Source of the DNA: Bacillota bacterium
GTDB lineage: Bacteria > Bacillota > Sulfobacillia > JAJZYS01 > JAJYTV01
Assembly (NCBI GenBank): GCA_021793315.1
Contig: JAJYSZ010000029.1
Span: 1-33,768, forward strand
Direction: 5' to 3'
Length of the DNA: 33,768 bases
The number at the start of each line of letters is the position of its first letter. Within the stretch, counting starts at the first letter, position 1. Positions 25,632 through 33,768 of this stretch are shown piece by piece. The notes below the pieces were generated by a model that did not search any database, had not been told where the DNA came from, and worked only from the letters and a program-made list of their open reading frames with translations. The position numbers and the translations under genes are program-made.

Positions 25632-26542
25632 TCACCCTCTACATCGCACGGCGTGTCGGCGAGGCGTTGCTCACGCTTGTTGCCGTCGGCTTTGCCGCCT
25701 TTTTGCTGCTGCACCTCATGCCCTACAATGTTGCGGCGATCCTGGCAGGACCCACGGCATCGCCGGCGGAAGTCGCGCAGGTCGCCGCCGCAATCGGCCA
25801 AAACCTGCCCCTGCCCGTGCAATTCGTGCGCTGGCTTGGCCAGCTTGTCTCGGGCGGGCTCTACCAGACGGCAGCCCGCGCGATGCCGACGCTCGAGCTC
25901 CTCGCGCTCGGCAGCGGACTCGCGATGATCCTGGCGCTCGGCCTCGGCTGGGTGCAGGTCCGATATCCCGACTCGCTGCTGGACCGCGTCGCCGCTTCGC
26001 TGGCCTTCGTGCTCTACACCTTGCCTTCGTTCTGGATCGGGTTCATCCTGATCTACTTCTTTGCGATCGACCTGCTGTGGCTGCCGGCGCAGGGGCCGTC
26101 CCTGAACCCCTCGTCACAGCACCAGTGGTTCCTCTACATGATTCTGCCGGTGGTCACGCTCGCGCTCACCACGATCGCCACCTGGTCCACCAGCGTGCGC
26201 GCCGCCGTGGAAGAGTCCCTGCGCTCCGACTACGTCCGCACCGCAAGGGCCAAGGGTGCGTCGGAGCGTCTCGTGTTCCGCCGTCACGTGCTGCGCAACG
26301 CGCTGCTGCCGCTGATCACCACCGCGGGCATGTCGCTGCCGAGCCTCTTCAACAACGTGATCGCGATCGAGTGGCTGTTCTCGATGCAGGGACTGGGATC
26401 CGGCCTCATCGACTCCCTCACGTCCTTCGACTACGGCACGGCAGTCGATCTGGTCTTCGTGATTGGTGCGGTGACGGTACTCGGAAGCTTTGCCGCCGAT
26501 CTCCTTTACCTACTCGCGGATCCCCGCATCCAGTACCGCTGA
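25628..26542 (+). CDS. ABC transporter permease, DppB/OppB type
   Basis: 'ITLYIARRVGEALLTLVAVGFAAFLLLHLMP', 'RSDYVRTARAKGASERLVFRRHVLRNALLPLIT' EAA motif. GTG 25628 overlaps the previous stop; trimmed from 25232. Confidence 0.92.
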   Translation: MITLYIARRVGEALLTLVAVGFAAFLLLHLMPYNVAAILAGPTASPAEVAQVAAAIGQNLPLPVQFVRWLGQLVSGGLYQTAARAMPTLELLALGSGLAMILALGLGWVQVRYPDSLLDRVAASLAFVLYTLPSFWIGFILIYFFAIDLLWLPAQGPSLNPSSQHQWFLYMILPVVTLALTTIATWSTSVRAAVEESLRSDYVRTARAKGASERLVFRRHVLRNALLPLITTAGMSLPSLFNNVIAIEWLFSMQGLGSGLIDSLTSFDYGTAVDLVFVIGAVTVLGSFAADLLYLLADPRIQYR

Positions 26543-26681
26543 AGGGTAACCGGAGCCGCTGGCGGCGAGCAACGGGGCCTTCTGCGGAGAACTGCCCCAA
26601 GCGAGGGCCAGGGAGGCGCCTGGCCTTTGTGGAAGGGAGCCATGCAGGTCATCACTTCGGACCGCACGGGAGGGCACTGGC

Positions 26682-27449
26682 ATGAAACGGGTCGAGGTTG
26701 AGGTCAGGGAAAGGGCCGCCATCATCACGCTCTTAGGGGAGGAACCCAGTCACCGGCTGTCGTCCGCCATGGCCAAGGACATCCGGTCGGCCATCGAGGA
26801 AGCCCAGGCGAAGCCCGGCGTGCGAACGCTGATTCTCCAGGGCGGCGGCCAGAACTTCTCAGTCGGGGCCGATCTCAAGGAGCGCGCGAAGCTGTCGGCC
26901 GAGCAGTGGCAAGCGCACCACACGGTCTTCGAGCAACTGGCCCTTTCCCTGCAGACCGTCCCGCAGCCGACCATCGCGGCGGTGCGGGGCTGGGCCTTGG
27001 GCGGCGGCGCCGAACTGGCTCTCGGTTGTGACATCGTCGTTGCGGCTCCGGATGCTCACTTTGGTCAGCCGGAGGCTTTGCGCGGCCTCGTCCCGGGCAT
27101 GGGAGGGCCGCAGCTTTTGCGAAAGCGCCTGCCTCACGGCATGGCGGCTTACCTGCTCTACACCGGTGCGACGATCACGGCGGCCGACGCCGTCAGTCTC
27201 GGCCTTGTCACCTTCATCGATGACGATCCGCCGCAGCGGGCGCTCGCGCTGGCAGGAGAGATCGCCCAGGCCTCGCCGGGGGCGGTGCGAGCCCTGCGGC
27301 GCCTTTTGCAGCGAGCTTGCGAAGAGTTCCCTACCGCGTACCGGCAGGAGCTCGCGGCGTGGCGCGCGGCCGTCGATTCCGGCGACGCCGCGGAGGGGGC
27401 GCAGGCGTTTGTCGAAAAGCGGCCCCCGCTCTTTTCGGATCCCAGCTGA
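26682..27449 (+). CDS. Enoyl-CoA hydratase/isomerase family protein
   Basis: 'GGGQNFSVGADLKE', 'AAVRGWALGGGAELALGCDIVVAAPDAHFGQPE' crotonase signature. Confidence 0.93.
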   Translation: MKRVEVEVRERAAIITLLGEEPSHRLSSAMAKDIRSAIEEAQAKPGVRTLILQGGGQNFSVGADLKERAKLSAEQWQAHHTVFEQLALSLQTVPQPTIAAVRGWALGGGAELALGCDIVVAAPDAHFGQPEALRGLVPGMGGPQLLRKRLPHGMAAYLLYTGATITAADAVSLGLVTFIDDDPPQRALALAGEIAQASPGAVRALRRLLQRACEEFPTAYRQELAAWRAAVDSGDAAEGAQAFVEKRPPLFSDPS

Positions 27450-27719
27450 CCGAGAGGCGGTCCGCCTCGCGACGTGAAGGAGCGCCCCGCCTAGAGCGAC
27501 GCGCTCCGAGCCGGGCTGGGAGGGGATTTGGCCGCTTCGTGGAAGATTCAGAAGGTCGGGTAATGATCAGAATGCGTCTGCTTCGGCTCGTCGCGCGAGA
27601 GCGTTGCCATAGGATTCGCATGTTGCATCTTGGGGGAGAACGCATGACCCTTGATGGTCGCCGGTGCGTGGATCCCCTGGCGGCAGTCCGCGGGGATCGG
27701 ACACCGAGGAGGTTTCCCT

Positions 27720-28343
27720 GTGCGAAGCGGTCGTAGACCGCCCGGGAGGCCCCGTCTCGCAGATTTGGCCGAGCCCACCGAGGTGGGCATCCTGCGGGCA
27801 TCGGCCAGTCTGTTCATGGAGCATGGCTACCGCGGCGTCACCATGGACATGGTGGCGGAGGCGGCCGGCCTGACCAAGGCGGCGGTCTATTACCATTTCC
27901 ATGACAAGGCGTCGCTGGTGGTGGCCACGATGCAGCGCACCTTTGAGGGGGCACGCGTCGGCACCGAGCGCATCCTGGCCAAGCCCCGCCCGCTGGCGGA
28001 GCGGCTCGAGGAGATGGCCCAGGTCGTGCTGGCCCTACCGCAGCCCTTCGTCGCCTTCAATGCGTTGATGCATGAGGCCCAGGCCGAACTGTCGCCGGAC
28101 CAGATCGCCACTCTGCGCGAGGCGGAAGCCTCCGTGACGGTGCCCCTGGAGCGGGCGGTGTTCAGAGCGGCTGCAAGCGGTGAGATTCAGGTGGAGGACC
28201 CGCTGCTGCTCGTCCACACCTTCGTCGCAGCGCTGCGTGTGGGGCAGACCATTGCCCCGGACGGGGTGCCGATCTTTCCGGATAGGCAGCGCACCGCGAA
28301 GGTGCTTGTGTCCATGTTCTGGCAGGGCATCGGGCGCGCCTAG
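27720..28343 (+). CDS. TetR/AcrR family transcriptional regulator
   Basis: 'ILRASASLFMEHGYRGVTMDMVAEAAGLTKAAVYYHFHDKASLVVATM' HTH; GTG 27720 start is better than 27651. Confidence 0.92.
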   Translation: MRSGRRPPGRPRLADLAEPTEVGILRASASLFMEHGYRGVTMDMVAEAAGLTKAAVYYHFHDKASLVVATMQRTFEGARVGTERILAKPRPLAERLEEMAQVVLALPQPFVAFNALMHEAQAELSPDQIATLREAEASVTVPLERAVFRAAASGEIQVEDPLLLVHTFVAALRVGQTIAPDGVPIFPDRQRTAKVLVSMFWQGIGRA

Positions 28344-28396
28344 GGGTGCCTGACCGATAGAAGGACGCCGGCGGGCGCGTCTTCGCAGCCGCTTCC

Positions 28397-29005
28397 CTAC
28401 GATCCGGCGGGACGCCTGCCATAGGCGTACAGGCCGTTGACGAGGATATGCAGCGCGAGAGGCGCGAGGATGGTGCCTGTGATGAGGACGAGCATGCCGG
28501 CGACAAGGCCGAAGAGGAGGTCCGCAAGAGTCTCGCGCGGGCTGCGGCGGGCGCCGCCGATGCGTCCGAACTCATGGACGCCGAGAAAGAGCACGGCGCT
28601 GAAGGCTACGGCGCCGTAGCCGCCGAGCGGCGGCAGGGCGAGGCTGAGCAGGAAGCCGCGGAAGAGGAGTTCCTCCGACAGTGGCGAGAGCACGGCGACG
28701 GTGAGGGCCGCACCATCCGGCGGACCGTCGTCTGCTTCGTCGCGTCGCACGATGCCTGTGGCGAAGACCGCGAGGTACAGGGCGGCAAGGCCGATCAGGA
28801 TGCTAAGCCCGAAGGCGGGCGGCTCCGGACGCGGCGGCCAGATCCGCAGCGGCAGCCAGAGCGCGAGGACCACCCACGAGGCCAGTGCGATCAGCACTGC
28901 CGTACCGTCGCGGCCCAGCCGACCGGCCGGCGGCAGCAGGGCGCTCAGCAGCGTCGGCGCCAGAAGCCAGTAGGCGAGGAGCAGGATGCTCAGGAGAAGC
29001 GCCAC
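28397..29005 (-). CDS. CPBP-family intramembrane metalloprotease
   Basis: 'SEELLFRGFLL', 'LFLGVHEFGRI', 'LALHILVNGLYA' with TM segments. Confidence 0.88.
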   Translation of the reverse strand: MALLLSILLLAYWLLAPTLLSALLPPAGRLGRDGTAVLIALASWVVLALWLPLRIWPPRPEPPAFGLSILIGLAALYLAVFATGIVRRDEADDGPPDGAALTVAVLSPLSEELLFRGFLLSLALPPLGGYGAVAFSAVLFLGVHEFGRIGGARRSPRETLADLLFGLVAGMLVLITGTILAPLALHILVNGLYAYGRRPAGS

Positions 29006-29040
29006 GCTCAGGCCTCCCGTGTGCCGCGACCCGGTCGCAC

Positions 29041-30258
29041 CTAGGACCTCAGCTGCAGGACCTCGCGCAGTTCGGCGAGATCTGCGTGGATGGCCTGGGG
29101 CCTGCGTTCGGCGAGCAGGTACTGAGGGGTCTTGAGACCGCTGCCGGTCACCAAGGCGACCACCCGCTCCTGCGCTTCGACCAGGCCGCGGCGGCCGGCC
29201 TCGACGAGGCCGGCCAGGGCGGCGGCGCCAGCCGGCTCGGCCGAGACGCCCGCACGCGCGAGCAGCAGAGCGGCCGCTTTGAGGATGTCCTCATCCGGCA
29301 CCGCCAGCAGGGTGCCATGGCTCTCGCGGATGTCGCGCAGCACCACAGCGGCGCTGACAGGGTCGGGCACGGCGATCCCCTCGGCCACCGTGCCGCCTTC
29401 ACCCCGGGGGAGCGGCGGCAGGTCCTGCAGACGGCGCACCAGCGGGTCGAGCCCGGCGGACTGCACGCCGATCAGCCGCGGCAGCCTGCCATCGGCCCCG
29501 CAGAGGGAGAGCTCCCGGAAGCCTTTGGCCAGGGCTGCGATGGTCGGCCCGTCCCCGACGGGGGCGACCACCACGTCCGGCATGGTCCGGCCAAGCTGCT
29601 CCCAGATTTCGAACGCGACCGTCTTCTTGGCTTCCGTGGTGAGAGGGTTGACCCCAGTGTTGCGGTCCAGCCAGCCGAATTCCCTCGCCGCCAGGCGGGA
29701 CAGATCGAAGGCGGCGGAGTAGCCCTCCGCGACCTCGAGGACATCGGCGCCGGCCGCGAGCATCAGTTGCAGCTTGAGCGGGCTGGTGCCGCGCGGGACG
29801 AAGATCACCGCTTTGAGGCCCGCGGCGGCCGCGCCGATTGCCAGGGACGAGGCCACGTTCCCGGTCGAGGCGCAGGTGACCACCTTCTGGCCGCGCCGGA
29901 TGCCGGTTTCGAGCACGAGCGCCGTCGCCCGGTCCTTGTTGGACGCGCTCGGGCCACGTGCCTCGTCCTTGAGGTACAGGTGGCTTAGGCCGAGTGCGTC
30001 GCCCAGCCTCCCGGCGGTCATGAGCGGCGTGCCGCCCACCGCGAGCGGGTAGCGGATCTCGCCAGGTTCGAGCGGCAGAAGGCGGCGGTAGCGCCAGATG
30101 CCGGAGCCTTCCGCGTCCGTCGGCAGAAGATCCGGGGCGTAGCGGTAGATGATTTCGACGTGGTGGCTGCCGGGGCGGCCGGCGGCGTCATCGATGCCGG
30201 GCGCGGACTCTGAGCTGTCGTCCGGGGCGATGATCCGGATCTCCTCGATCTGCGGCAA
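29041..30258 (-). CDS. Threonine synthase-like PLP-dependent enzyme
   Basis: 'YPLAVGGTPLM', 'LYLKDEARGPSASNKDRATALVLETG', 'STGNVASSLAIGAAAAGL', 'AEPAGAAALAGL'. Start TTG 30258 inferred; the ORF track extends to 30354 into the neighbour. Confidence 0.82.
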   Translation of the reverse strand: MPQIEEIRIIAPDDSSESAPGIDDAAGRPGSHHVEIIYRYAPDLLPTDAEGSGIWRYRRLLPLEPGEIRYPLAVGGTPLMTAGRLGDALGLSHLYLKDEARGPSASNKDRATALVLETGIRRGQKVVTCASTGNVASSLAIGAAAAGLKAVIFVPRGTSPLKLQLMLAAGADVLEVAEGYSAAFDLSRLAAREFGWLDRNTGVNPLTTEAKKTVAFEIWEQLGRTMPDVVVAPVGDGPTIAALAKGFRELSLCGADGRLPRLIGVQSAGLDPLVRRLQDLPPLPRGEGGTVAEGIAVPDPVSAAVVLRDIRESHGTLLAVPDEDILKAAALLLARAGVSAEPAGAAALAGLVEAGRRGLVEAQERVVALVTGSGLKTPQYLLAERRPQAIHADLAELREVLQLRS

Positions 30259-30275
30259 ATCGGGACACCGTCCTT

Positions 30276-31175
30276 TCAGTGCTGCGATGATGCGGCCAGC
30301 AGCCGGTCTGCGACATCGGCGATGTCGCCCCAGCGCTGGACCGCCTGTCGCCATTCGGCGGGTATTGCGTCCTCCCCGTAGTACGCTCCGGCCAGCTGGC
30401 CGTACACGGCACCGGTGGTATCCGAATCGTTGCCGAGGTTCACGGCAAGGTAGAGCCCGCCGAGAAAGCTGTCGCCGTGGTGGAAGGCCCAGAGAGCCGA
30501 CGCCAGCGAGGAGACAACGTAGCCGCCGCCATCGATCTCGGGCGGGCGTCTGAGCTTGTAGTCGCCACGCGCGAGCGCTACGATGGCAGGCTCGAGCGGC
30601 TCATCGTGCCAGAGCCCAGGCTCAGGCGTGTAGAACTCGGCGAGCAGGTCCCGCTTCGGTACCTCCCTCAGCGCTCCAAGCTGGAGTGCCGCGAGGTAGC
30701 GGCAGGCGTCGACGGCTTCTTTGGCCCTGTGCGTCGTCTCGGAGCTCAAGCCCGCATAGGCGATCGCAGCGCGTGGATCCTGGCGGAAGAAGAGCGGGAC
30801 TGGCGCCAGCCGCATGATCGACCCGTTGCCGGCGGCCATCGGATCGTCGCTGCCGCATTTGGGTCCAGGATTGCGGAGGAAGCGCTCGAGGGCATCGCGC
30901 GTCGTGCCGCCGATGTCGAAACAAGTGCCTTGGCTGCTGTATTGCCCGTCGCGCCACCAGGCCACATAGCGGCGGAGCTGGTCCTCACCGTCGAAACCAC
31001 CTGAGGTGAGCAGCGAGTCCGCAAGGCAGAGCGCCATCGAGGTGTCGTCGGTGAACTGGCCTGGCAGCAGTCTGTGCGGACCGCCGCCTTGCATTTCGAA
31101 CACCGGGGCATAGTGCGGGTAACGGCTGAACTCGATGCTTGCGCCAAACGCGTCCCCGACTGCGAGCCCGAGCAT
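30276..31175 (-). CDS. ADP-ribosylglycohydrolase (DraG/ARH) family protein
   Basis: 'MLGLAVGDAFGASIEF', 'GQFTDDTSMALCLADSLL', 'GNGSIMRLAPVPLFF', 'AVNLGNDSDTTGAVYGQLAGAYYG'. Confidence 0.94.
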   Translation of the reverse strand: MLGLAVGDAFGASIEFSRYPHYAPVFEMQGGGPHRLLPGQFTDDTSMALCLADSLLTSGGFDGEDQLRRYVAWWRDGQYSSQGTCFDIGGTTRDALERFLRNPGPKCGSDDPMAAGNGSIMRLAPVPLFFRQDPRAAIAYAGLSSETTHRAKEAVDACRYLAALQLGALREVPKRDLLAEFYTPEPGLWHDEPLEPAIVALARGDYKLRRPPEIDGGGYVVSSLASALWAFHHGDSFLGGLYLAVNLGNDSDTTGAVYGQLAGAYYGEDAIPAEWRQAVQRWGDIADVADRLLAASSQH

Positions 31176-31377
31176 GGCGCCGCGGTAGCGGGCACGGAGA
31201 TCCAGGGTCGTCGCCGCCTTTCAGGGTCGCTGGGCCTGCCTTCGACGCGTCTCGTCGGGCCCCTGCAGACCTCGGTGGCTTGTGAGCTCGTCCTGACAGT
31301 CTCTAACTCCGTTGCCGCAGTTCACCGTGGCCACCTCACTCGTCCACCCCGTAGGCTCGGAGCAAGGGGGCGGCGAG

Positions 31378-31734
31378 GTGGCAGACAAACCGGCTCCGCA
31401 GGTCTACATCCTGCGTCTGGGTAACGCAGCGCAACGAGTGGGAGAGTCTAGGGTGCGTTGGGTCTACGCGATCCAGTGCACTGATGAGGAAGTCCTGCGT
31501 CAGCAGTTCGCACTTCTCGGTTCGGCGCCCTCCCTGGGGGCGCACGAGATTCAGCAGATGCTTGCGGCATTGCCTGCCGACGCCGTCCTGGCCGGTCCCG
31601 GTGAAATCCAGGCGGCCGCCAAGAGAGACCCGGGCCTCCGCCGCGCTCTGCGAGCTGCGCGCGAGGGTCTGCGCGAGGATCCTGGGGCATCGCTGACGAA
31701 CAGGACGCCTGAGCGAGACAAGGGGGCCGTATGA
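31378..31734 (+). CDS. Hypothetical protein
   Basis: ORF immediately upstream of the nucleoside hydrolase, GTG 31378 (ORF track start 31312); no family recognised. Confidence 0.5.
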   Translation: MADKPAPQVYILRLGNAAQRVGESRVRWVYAIQCTDEEVLRQQFALLGSAPSLGAHEIQQMLAALPADAVLAGPGEIQAAAKRDPGLRRALRAAREGLREDPGASLTNRTPERDKGAV

Positions 31735-31737
31735 GGC

Positions 31738-32652
31738 GTGCAAATCCTGTTCGACGGAGATCCCGGCATCGACGACGCACTGGCCATCCTCACCCTGCTG
31801 CGCGAACCGGTAGATGTCCTCGCGATGAGCGCCGTGGTCGGGAACGTGCCGGTGGAGACCGGCTTTCGCAATCTACGTGATCTGGTCGCCCTGGCGGGGC
31901 GGGAGGATATTCCGGTCTTTCGTGGTGCGTCGCGCCCGCTGGTGCGCGACTACGTCTTCGACCCGATGGTACACGGCGTGGACGGACTTGGCGGCGCCAA
32001 GCTCCAGCCCAGCCGGGCGGCTCTGCAGGAGGAGCACGCCGCCATCGCCCTGGCACGCCTGCTTGCAGCGGCCAGCGAACCTGTTACGTGGGTGGCCACC
32101 GGCCCCCTGACCAATGTCGCCATGGTGCTCGGCCTTGATCCTTCGCTGGTGCGCAAGGTGCGGCGTCTTGTCGTGATGGGCGGCAGCACCTTGCGGGGCA
32201 ATGTCACGCCCGCGGCGGAGTTCAACGTCTACGTGGATGCGGAGGCATGGCGGGCCGTGCTGGCCTCGGGCATCCGGCCGGTCATGGTGGGCCTCAACGT
32301 GACGCATATGGTTGGCATGCGGGCAGAGGACTTCGCTGCAGCCGAGCAGATCGATACGCCGGTCGGGCAAGTGGCGGGCACGATGCTCGCGTACTACCGC
32401 CGCGTCAGCACGGAACAAGACTGGGGCGCCCCGAAGCTACACGACGTTGTGGCGCTCCTCGGGGCTGTCTCGCCCGAACTGCTCGAGGTGCGTCCGGCCT
32501 TCGTGGATGTCGAGACAGGGAGTTCCCTGACCTACGGCATGACGGTGGCGGATGACCGTGCCGCCGCCGATCGCTGCAACTGCGACGTCGCTGTGGATGT
32601 CGACGCGGACGCGGTGAAGCGTCGCATGCTCAGGGCCTTGCGCTCCTACTAG
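31738..32652 (+). CDS. Inosine-uridine-type nucleoside hydrolase
   Basis: 'LFDGDPGIDDALAILTLL', 'VTWVATGPLTNVAMVL', 'RRLVVMGGSTLRGNVTPAAEFNVYVDAEA', 'KLHDVVALL'. Confidence 0.94.
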   Translation: MQILFDGDPGIDDALAILTLLREPVDVLAMSAVVGNVPVETGFRNLRDLVALAGREDIPVFRGASRPLVRDYVFDPMVHGVDGLGGAKLQPSRAALQEEHAAIALARLLAAASEPVTWVATGPLTNVAMVLGLDPSLVRKVRRLVVMGGSTLRGNVTPAAEFNVYVDAEAWRAVLASGIRPVMVGLNVTHMVGMRAEDFAAAEQIDTPVGQVAGTMLAYYRRVSTEQDWGAPKLHDVVALLGAVSPELLEVRPAFVDVETGSSLTYGMTVADDRAAADRCNCDVAVDVDADAVKRRMLRALRSY

Positions 32653-32678
32653 GACTTTGTTGCGGCCTCCTTCACGCC

Positions 32679-32707
32679 TTGACGCGCGCGGGCGGCGGCC
32701 CTATAAT
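32679..32707 (+). promoter_or_regulatory. Sigma-A-type promoter of the tRNA cluster
   Basis: TTGACG (32679-32684), 17 nt, TATAAT (32702-32707). Confidence 0.85.
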
Positions 32708-32725
32708 CACTTGTGCTGGTGAAAT

Positions 32726-32806
<81 letters not shown>

Positions 32807-32817
32807 TTTTGTGGTTC

Positions 32818-32894
32818 GGCGGCGTAGCTCAGTTGGTTAGAGCATACGGTTCATACCCGTAGTGTCGCTGGTTCGAGTCCAGCCGCCGCTACCA
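32818..32894 (+). tRNA. tRNA-Met(CAT) (elongator, or Ile2 if lysidine-modified), CCA encoded
   Basis: ggcggcgtagctcagttggttagagc..ggttcatacc..ggttcgagtccagccgccgctacca. Confidence 0.9.
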
Positions 32895-32904
32895 AACTTA
32901 GTTT

Positions 32905-32980
<76 letters not shown>

Positions 32981-32993
32981 AATGTGAAGATCG

Positions 32994-33027
32994 GAAACCC
33001 GCTCTGTGAGCGGGTTTCACGTTTTTC
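32994..33027 (+). terminator. Rho-independent terminator of the tRNA cluster
   Basis: gaaacccgctc-tgt-gagcgggtttc followed by acgttttt. Confidence 0.92.
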
Positions 33028-33255
33028 TCAGCGAACGCTTGCGCCAATACCTGGCATGGCGACAGGTCCGCCACTACGAAGCGCCACTAAGAGAGCGAGT
33101 CGGCAATGGAACCGCACTCGGAGAGAGAAGTGACGCTTTCCAAAGACGACTATGGCCGAAGCGGGTGACAGTGCCGTCACTGTGATCATCCGGCCGAAGT
33201 GACGATTCCCATGGCGACAGGAGTTGCTAATCGCGGTGCGAAGCCCCTCCGGGAC

Positions 33256-33768
33256 CTACCCTTTACCCACTTCCGAGCTGGGATGAGCAGCCATCCAGGC
33301 GGCAGTGAAGATCTCGGCGCGCTGAAAGCCGCGCCAGAGAACCTTTACGCCGGGCATGCCATCGTCTTTGCGAGCTAAGAAGCCGCCGAGGCGGGCGAGC
33401 CAGATGACGGCGGTGGAGAGTTTAGGCGGCTCGGTAGGCATGTCCATGCCGGCGGTGAACTTTTTGCGGTAGATGGCGAGGTAGATGCCTTTCCATTCGG
33501 CGTCGGTGAAGACCAGGGTGGCTGGCGCGTCCGGGTTCTCGCGAGCGACGTAGGTGAGGTAGAGCACGCGCCAGGCCACGATGCAGTAGGTGGCAATGGC
33601 GTTCTCGAGTCGGCGCAACGTTTCGAACTGCAGCTTCTCGATCTGGCAGCCGCTCTTCAGGGTGTAGTGGAAGCGCTCGATCCGCCAGCGGAAGGAGTAC
33701 CAGCGCACCACGGCCGCTGCCTGCTCTGCCGTTTGCGCCTGCAACGTGGTGAGCAGCACCCAGCCCAC
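33256..33768 (-). mobile_element. IS4-family transposase, C-terminal part (continues beyond the window)
   Basis: 'YSFRWRIERFHYTLKSGCQIEKLQFETLRRLENAIATYCIVAWRVLYLTYVAR' and 'VKVLWRGFQRAEIFTAAW' match Tn5/IS4-type transposase C-termini. Confidence 0.88.

Noticed and set aside
28885-29988. 367 aa plus-strand ORF over the threonine-synthase-like gene
   Set aside because: Antisense shadow; low-complexity composition.

Overview
High-GC window whose gene content points to a spore-forming Firmicute-like genome. The left part has the conserved yabP-yabQ-divIC-yabR sporulation/division block, with extra HTH and DsrE-like genes inserted, followed by a homologue of cyanobacterial acyl-ACP reductase. 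Then come an alpha/beta hydrolase with an ornithine-cyclodeaminase-like gene, homoserine dehydrogenase and an S9 peptidase. The middle holds a tRNA-Leu(TAA) followed by a ~2.1 kb decayed integrative element: its second end is a 59-nt copy of the tRNA 3' half, and it carries remnants of an excisionase and a tyrosine integrase. Its cargo is an overlapping two-gene cassette (unknown protein plus nucleotidyltransferase-fold protein) with a perfect 8-bp inverted repeat at its promoter. This cassette is my best candidate for an undescribed system. Next are a soluble PAS histidine kinase with a single-domain response regulator (possible phosphorelay input), a PAPS synthase-like CysC-Sat fusion with a sulfotransferase, an exported protein and a polytopic membrane protein. 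The right part has two orphan oligopeptide-type permeases, enoyl-CoA hydratase, TetR, CPBP protease, a threonine-synthase-like enzyme, ADP-ribosylglycohydrolase and nucleoside hydrolase. It ends with a tRNA-fMet/Met/Lys cluster and a truncated IS4-type transposase. All calls are from reading the sequence and the supplied ORF translations; no searches were run.
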